From an uncultured Alistipes sp. (GTDB lineage Bacteria; Bacteroidota; Bacteroidia; Bacteroidales; UBA932), in the NCBI GenBank assembly GCA_945787505.1, contig CALZHC010000006.1:1-46361 (forward strand): DNA of 46,361 bases, written 5' to 3'. The notes below the pieces were generated by a model. It searched no databases. It was not told where the DNA came from and saw only the letters and a list, made by a program, of their open reading frames with translations. Position 1 is the stretch's first letter. Every line of letters starts with the position of its first letter. The translations under genes were made by a program, and so were the position numbers. Shown here piece by piece: positions 42,230 through 46,361 of the stretch.

Positions 42230-45200
42230 CTATTGTTTAATCAGTTCAATTTTAATCTTATTGTCATCAATCCACTCTACATCATTTCCGTTTGCGAGGT
42301 TTTCAACTACTTCAACATTTAATGCAAGTGTCTGTGATGCAATATAGCCTCCAAAAGATTTAACGGCTTCCGAAATATCCTCTCTGGACTCGATTCTCGC
42401 TATGATTTTGTCCGTAACTTCAAAACCGCAATCTTTTCTCTGCCTTTGTATTCTATTAATCAATTCGCGTGCCACTCCTTCGTTTTTCAGTTCGGAAGTA
42501 ACAGTGATGTCGAGAGCTGTTGTCAGCTGACCGTCTGTCGCTACAAGCCATCCGGGCATGTTTTCCGAGATGATTTCATAGTCGGCAGGTTCGAGAACCA
42601 CATCTGAGGATGCCAGTGAAAGGGTGTAGTTCTGTGACAGAGCTCCTGACCTTTCAATGTCTGCAATTTCATTTTGTGACATATTGTTGAAGTATGCAGA
42701 GATCTCCTTCATCTGCTTTCCATATTTCTTGCCAAGCAGCTTGAAGTTGGGTTTGATTTTCTTGGTAATCAGACCTGCTGTATCCTTGATGTACTCAACT
42801 TCTTTAACATTCACTTCGTTGAGAACCAGTGATTTGACCTTTTCAAATCTCTCTTCGATCTGAGGGTCGAGGACAGGAATGGGAATAATCATCTTTGCCA
42901 GAGGCTGTCTTACATTGATATTTACCTTGCGTCTGAGTGCAAGTATCATGGACGAACATCTCTGGGCCAGATCCATCCTGCTTTCAAGGTCAGGATCTAT
43001 GAGGTTTCTCTCTGCTGAGGGCATAGGTGCCACATGTACGGAATTCTCGTTATGTCTTCCGGACATGGCATTCAGATCAAGGAATAGTCTGTCCATGAAG
43101 AAAGGGGCAATAGGAGCCGCCATCATGGCTACTGCCTCAAGTGCTGTGTAGAGTGTCTGGTATGCAGCAAGTTTGTCTTTTGTCATCTCTCCGCCCCAGA
43201 ATCTTTTTCTGTTGAGTCTCACATACCAATTAGAGAGGTTGTCGCAGACAAAGTCCTGAATGAGTCTGCCGGCCGTGGTAACATCGTAATCCTCATAGCA
43301 CTCTTCAACCTTGAGGATGAGTGTGTTGAGAAGCGATATGATCCATCTGTCTATTTCTGTTCTCTCCTCTACAGGAACTTCAGGTTCATGACCTGTGAAC
43401 TTGTCGAGGTTCGCGTAGAGTGCGAAGAACGAATATGTGTTGTATAGTGTTCCAAAGAATTTCTTCCTTATTTCATCTACTCCGTCTTCATTGAACTTGA
43501 GGTTCTCCCAAGGCTGGGTATTGGTAAGCATATACCACCTGAGGGCATCCGGACCGTATTTGTCGAGAATTGCAAAGGGGTCTACTGCATTGCCAAGGCG
43601 TTTTGACATCTTGTCTCCCTTCTTGTCGAGGACCAGACCATTTGAGATGACGCTCTTGAATGCACACTTGTCGCTTACCATCGTGTTTATGGCGTGTAAT
43701 GTGAAGAACCATCCGCGGGTCTGGTCGACTCCTTCAGCTATGAAGTCAGCAGTCTGTCCGAATACGGGTGAGTCCTTCTTTGCAAGGCCTTCTTGTGCGT
43801 ATGGCATTGCACCTGAGTCGAACCATACGTCGATGAGGTCACTCTCTCTTACCATCTTTCTTCCGCTCTCTGATACGAGGTAGATTTCGTCTACATAAGG
43901 GCGATGCAGGTCAATCTTGTCGTAGTTTTCCTTTGATGTGTCAGCAGGGTCGAATCCGGCATTTTTCAATGGATTCACTGTCATTATGCCGGCCGCTACA
44001 GCCTTTTCGATCTGTTGATAAAGTTCTGCCACTGAACCAATGCAGATCTCCTCCTTGCCATCTTCTGTCCTCCAGATCGGAAGGGGGGTTCCCCAATATC
44101 TGCTTCTTGAGAGATTCCAGTCCTGGAGGTTTTCAAGCCATTTGCCGAAGCGTCCGGTTCCTGTGGATTCTGGCTTCCACTTGATGGTCTTGTTCAGTTC
44201 GATCATTCTCTGCTGAACTGCGGTGGTCCTGATGAACCACGAATTGAGAGGGTAGTAGAGGACAGGTTTGTCAGTTCTCCAGCAGTGGGGGTAGTTGTGG
44301 GTATGCTTTTCAATCTTGAACGCTTTGTTCTGCTGTTTGAGCATTACACAGATATCTACATCAAGGGTAGGAGTATCATTGTCGGCATCAGGGTCGTAGG
44401 CGTTCTTGACATATCTTCCTGCAAACTCCTTGTAGAGGTCTACATTGACATTATCGGCTACGAACTGTGCATCGAGATCTTCTATGCGATACATCTTGCC
44501 TGTCCTGTCAACTTGTGCCTGTGGAAGTCCGGCTGCATCTATAACTCTTAGGGGAGGCACTCCTGCAGCTTTGGCTACTTTGTCGTCGTCTGCACCGAAA
44601 GTGGGCGCAATATGGACTATACCTGTACCGTCTTCAATTGTCACATAGTCTCCCGGAATCACTCTGAATGCACCTTTTCCGGGATTAATCCATGGAATGA
44701 GCTGCTCATAGCTTATTCCAACAAGTTCTGTACCCTTGAATGATGCATCCAAAACTCTGTAGGGGATCTTGTCATTGAAATGGGCAGGGATAAGGTCTTT
44801 TGCCAATACATATACTGCCGGTTCTGAGGTGTAGGGGTTAGTAGATTCCACGAGTGCGTACTGGTAGCCGGGGCCCACACACAAAGCTGTATTTGAAGGC
44901 AGTGTCCATGGTGTGGTAGTCCATGCCAGGAAGTAAACGGGTGTATCACCCGCTGCTGCAAATAGCTTTTCTGAAGCCTCATTTCTCAGCACCTTGAACT
45001 GCACTACGGCTGTCGTATCCTTAACATCTCTATAGCAGCCTGGCTGGTTAAGTTCGTGGGTGCTCAGTCCTGTACCTGCAGCCGGTGAGTATGGCTGTAT
45101 GGAGTAGCCTTTGTAGAGGTATCCTTTCTTGTAGATCTCCTTGAGGAGGTACCACAATGTTTCGATGTATCTGTTGTCGTAGGTAATGTACGGATTGTCC

Positions 45201-45628
45201 GTATCCACCCAATAACCGATACGTTCTGTCATGTTTACCCACTCTTTGGTATATTTCATCACCTCCTTGCGGCAACAGTTGTTGTATTCAGAAACGCTGA
45301 TTTTCTTTCCGATGTCATCTTTGGTGATACCCAACATCTTTTCGACACCGAGCTCAACAGGAAGACCGTGTGTGTCCCATCCCGCTTTTCTTTCCACAAG
45401 GAATCCTTTCCTGCTCTTGTAACGGCAGATGGAGTCTTTTATCGAACGCGCCATGACATGGTGTATACCGGGCATTCCGTTCGCAGAAGGGGGACCTTCG
45501 AAAAATACGAAACGCGGAGCGCCTTCAGCCATCTTCAATGATTTTCTGAATACATCCTCTGACTTCCAATATTCCAAAACCTCGGTTGACAGTCCAACCA
45601 AATCCAAACCCGTATACTCTCTAAACAT
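42230..45628 (-). CDS. ileS: Isoleucyl-tRNA synthetase, type 2, with GIHH signature
   Basis: Charges tRNA-Ile. The 1132-residue length and sequence fit the eukaryote-like type 2 IleS. The class I HIGH signature is changed to G54-I-H-H57 (GMPGIHHVMARSIKD). KMSKR is intact at 673-677 (KGDKMSKRLGNA). The editing domain (about 200-400) contains LAWTTTPWTLPSNTALCVGP and GTGIVHIAPTFGADD, so proofreading should be present. The C-terminal tRNA-binding region is long, as in type 2 enzymes. The ATG at 45628 (MFREYTGLDL) is used; the longer frame depends on a TTG start inside the promoter. It leads the minus-strand run ileS, guaD, dksA-like, lspA, beta-barrel. Confidence 0.96.
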   Translation of the reverse strand: MFREYTGLDLVGLSTEVLEYWKSEDVFRKSLKMAEGAPRFVFFEGPPSANGMPGIHHVMARSIKDSICRYKSRKGFLVERKAGWDTHGLPVELGVEKMLGITKDDIGKKISVSEYNNCCRKEVMKYTKEWVNMTERIGYWVDTDNPYITYDNRYIETLWYLLKEIYKKGYLYKGYSIQPYSPAAGTGLSTHELNQPGCYRDVKDTTAVVQFKVLRNEASEKLFAAAGDTPVYFLAWTTTPWTLPSNTALCVGPGYQYALVESTNPYTSEPAVYVLAKDLIPAHFNDKIPYRVLDASFKGTELVGISYEQLIPWINPGKGAFRVIPGDYVTIEDGTGIVHIAPTFGADDDKVAKAAGVPPLRVIDAAGLPQAQVDRTGKMYRIEDLDAQFVADNVNVDLYKEFAGRYVKNAYDPDADNDTPTLDVDICVMLKQQNKAFKIEKHTHNYPHCWRTDKPVLYYPLNSWFIRTTAVQQRMIELNKTIKWKPESTGTGRFGKWLENLQDWNLSRSRYWGTPLPIWRTEDGKEEICIGSVAELYQQIEKAVAAGIMTVNPLKNAGFDPADTSKENYDKIDLHRPYVDEIYLVSESGRKMVRESDLIDVWFDSGAMPYAQEGLAKKDSPVFGQTADFIAEGVDQTRGWFFTLHAINTMVSDKCAFKSVISNGLVLDKKGDKMSKRLGNAVDPFAILDKYGPDALRWYMLTNTQPWENLKFNEDGVDEIRKKFFGTLYNTYSFFALYANLDKFTGHEPEVPVEERTEIDRWIISLLNTLILKVEECYEDYDVTTAGRLIQDFVCDNLSNWYVRLNRKRFWGGEMTKDKLAAYQTLYTALEAVAMMAAPIAPFFMDRLFLDLNAMSGRHNENSVHVAPMPSAERNLIDPDLESRMDLAQRCSSMILALRRKVNINVRQPLAKMIIPIPVLDPQIEERFEKVKSLVLNEVNVKEVEYIKDTAGLITKKIKPNFKLLGKKYGKQMKEISAYFNNMSQNEIADIERSGALSQNYTLSLASSDVVLEPADYEIISENMPGWLVATDGQLTTALDITVTSELKNEGVARELINRIQRQRKDCGFEVTDKIIARIESREDISEAVKSFGGYIASQTLALNVEVVENLANGNDVEWIDDNKIKIELIKQ

Positions 45629-45670
45629 ATCGGTAAATATAATTTTATATAAGTTCTCAAAAATAAACGC

Positions 45671-45717
45671 CAAATATACATATTTTTTGTAAAAGATAGT
45701 AATCTTTCATAACTTCG
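45671..45717. promoter_or_regulatory. Divergent promoters of ileS and cvpA
   Basis: The 95-base gap holds TATATTTG on the minus strand (45678-45671), giving ileS a leader of about 40 bases. On the plus strand, TTTG (45686-45689) is followed after 20 bases by TAACTTCG (45710-45717), one mismatch from the -7 consensus, just before the cvpA ATG at 45724. No T-box-like structure is apparent in the short ileS leader. Confidence 0.55.
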
Positions 45718-45723
45718 CGAATT

Positions 45724-46215
45724 ATGAACATTATCGACATTATTATTTGCGCAATAGCTGCTATTGCCCTATTCAAGGGCTTCAAAGACGGACTTGTACG
45801 TCAGGTTGGCGGCATAGCGGGTCTGCTGCTTGGAATTTTTCTTGCAAGCAAATTCTCATCACTTCTATCAACCTATCTTCACCAATGGATCAACGCTTCA
45901 GAGCAGGTGGTCAAATCCATCTCTTTCGTAGTTATAATCATCGCTGTCGTGGTGTTGATGAATTTGTTAGGTATTCTTCTGGAAAAGATTCTAAAGGTTG
46001 CTACTTTGGGATGGCTTAATCGTCTGCTTGGTATGGTACTTTCTGTAGCTGCTGCTGCATTGGTGTTAGGAGTGTTGTTTAACCTTGTAGATTTTATAAA
46101 CGAGTCATGGTTTAAACTGATTCCAGAAGAGACTCTGAATGGGTCAGCCATCGTACCTGTAATCAGAAACATTTCTGATGTGGTATTCCCTTATTTGAAG
46201 AATTTCTTCAATTGA
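45724..46215 (+). CDS. CvpA-family inner membrane protein
   Basis: A 163-residue protein with about four membrane helices. The N-terminal IIDIIICAIAAIALFKGFKDGLVRQ and GGIAGLLLGIFLA stretches are the CvpA signature. The family is named for colicin V production in E. coli but is widespread and linked to envelope homeostasis and purF-related phenotypes. It is not evidence for a bacteriocin here. The C-terminus is a short amphipathic tail. It is followed directly by a terminator, so it appears monocistronic. Confidence 0.9.
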   Translation: MNIIDIIICAIAAIALFKGFKDGLVRQVGGIAGLLLGIFLASKFSSLLSTYLHQWINASEQVVKSISFVVIIIAVVVLMNLLGILLEKILKVATLGWLNRLLGMVLSVAAAALVLGVLFNLVDFINESWFKLIPEETLNGSAIVPVIRNISDVVFPYLKNFFN

Positions 46216-46231
46216 GAACTTCCTTAAAGTT

Positions 46232-46268
46232 AAAAAGAGGCTGACCAAAAAAACAGCCTCTTTTTTTA
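46232..46268 (+). terminator. Rho-independent terminator after cvpA
   Basis: AAAAAGAGGCTG and CAGCCTCTTTTT form a perfect 12-bp stem around a 10-base A-rich loop, ending in a run of T. It lies 16 bases after the cvpA stop. Confidence 0.85.
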
Positions 46269-46278
46269 CACCAGATAC

Positions 46279-46311
46279 TAAAGTGATATTAAAGTGATAT
46301 TAAAGTGGTAA
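46279..46311. repeat. Three tandem 11-base repeats
   Basis: TAAAGTGATAT occurs twice exactly and a third time as TAAAGTGGTAA, head to tail without spacers. The array follows the cvpA terminator and is non-coding. It could be a binding-site array or the edge of an interspersed element that continues past the window. Confidence 0.7.
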
Positions 46312-46332
46312 TGTCCTGAAAACTAAATCCCT

Positions 46333-46345
46333 CCCACTTCGTGGG
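46333..46345. repeat. Short GC-rich palindrome at the window edge
   Basis: CCCAC-TTC-GTGGG forms a 5-bp hairpin with a 3-base loop, flanked on both sides by C-rich CCCTCCC and CCCCTCCC tracts that are unlike the surrounding AT-rich spacer. The window ends 16 bases later, so the rest of the element cannot be seen. Confidence 0.5.
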
Positions 46346-46361
46346 CCCCTCCCGTTCACAG

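Noticed and set aside
45629..45723. T-box riboswitch in the ileS leader
   Set aside because: The leader is only about 40 bases and no T-box sequence or large stem is visible; T-boxes are also not expected in this phylum.
45724..46215. CvpA as part of a bacteriocin system because of its colicin V name
   Set aside because: CvpA is a widespread housekeeping membrane protein, and it is over 5 kb from the GG peptide operon with its own promoter and terminator.
1..46361. tRNA, rRNA, CRISPR array, insertion sequence or replication origin
   Set aside because: Intergenic gaps are all under 150 bases, and none shows a tRNA CCA-type end, repeat-spacer pattern, transposase frame or DnaA-box cluster.

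Overview
The window looks like a chromosomal segment of a Bacteroidales bacterium (phylum Bacteroidota). Several gene starts are preceded by the Bacteroidota sigma-type -7 box TAnnTTTG, twice with a TTTG box 19-20 bases upstream. The gene content is also typical of the order: an ileS / dksA-like / lspA cluster, a zinc-less DksA, a type-2 IleS, a GH57/GT4/debranching-enzyme glycogen set, and a TolC-type outer membrane factor encoded inside a secretion operon. Coding density is very high. No gap between genes exceeds 300 bases, and I saw no rRNA, tRNA, CRISPR array or transposase.

Layout. (1) 29-4438, + strand: a long type I restriction subunit HsdR with an extra C-terminal HEPN-like module, then a small secreted protein. 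(2) 4492-6687, - strand: efp, and the translationally coupled pair cmk-ispH. (3) 6743-11474: an NtrX/AtoC-like response regulator without a DNA-binding domain, convergent with a large NtrY-like histidine kinase. (4) 7911-18759, - strand: a housekeeping run in the order engB, prs, nadE, small Cys-rich membrane protein, der, unknown exported protein, M16 peptidase, O-methyltransferase, rlmH, histidine kinase. Many of these genes overlap at their start and stop codons. (5) 18813-32061, + strand: xseA-xseB, then a complete glycogen module (branching enzyme, debranching enzyme, GT4 synthase-like enzyme, GH57 enzyme, and a 1400-residue fusion of GT3 glycogen synthase with alpha-glucan phosphorylase), then ribF and a small membrane protein. 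(6) 32052-34188: greA with its own promoter and a terminator-like hairpin in the leader, a HIT protein, and a thioredoxin-fold lipoprotein without its cysteines, which overlaps convergent tsaB.

(7) 34922-39990, - strand: the most interesting locus. It is a self-contained double-glycine peptide export operon: a 51-residue membrane peptide, a C39-peptidase ABC transporter with an intact catalytic triad, two tiny GG-leader peptides (43 and 63 residues) whose mature parts start with a related amphipathic segment, a GC-rich intercistronic hairpin, a TolC-type outer membrane protein and an HlyD-type adaptor. I read it as a candidate two-peptide class II microcin/bacteriocin or signalling-peptide system. 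No modification enzyme is present.

(8) 40074-45628, - strand: ileS (with GIHH in place of HIGH), guanine deaminase, zinc-less dksA-like gene, lspA and a beta-barrel protein, closed by a strong terminator. (9) 45724-46361: cvpA, a terminator, and a short repeat/palindrome region that runs off the window.

Start codons were moved downstream from the longest open frame wherever a family-typical ATG, or an ATGA/TAATG junction with the preceding gene, made that start more likely.
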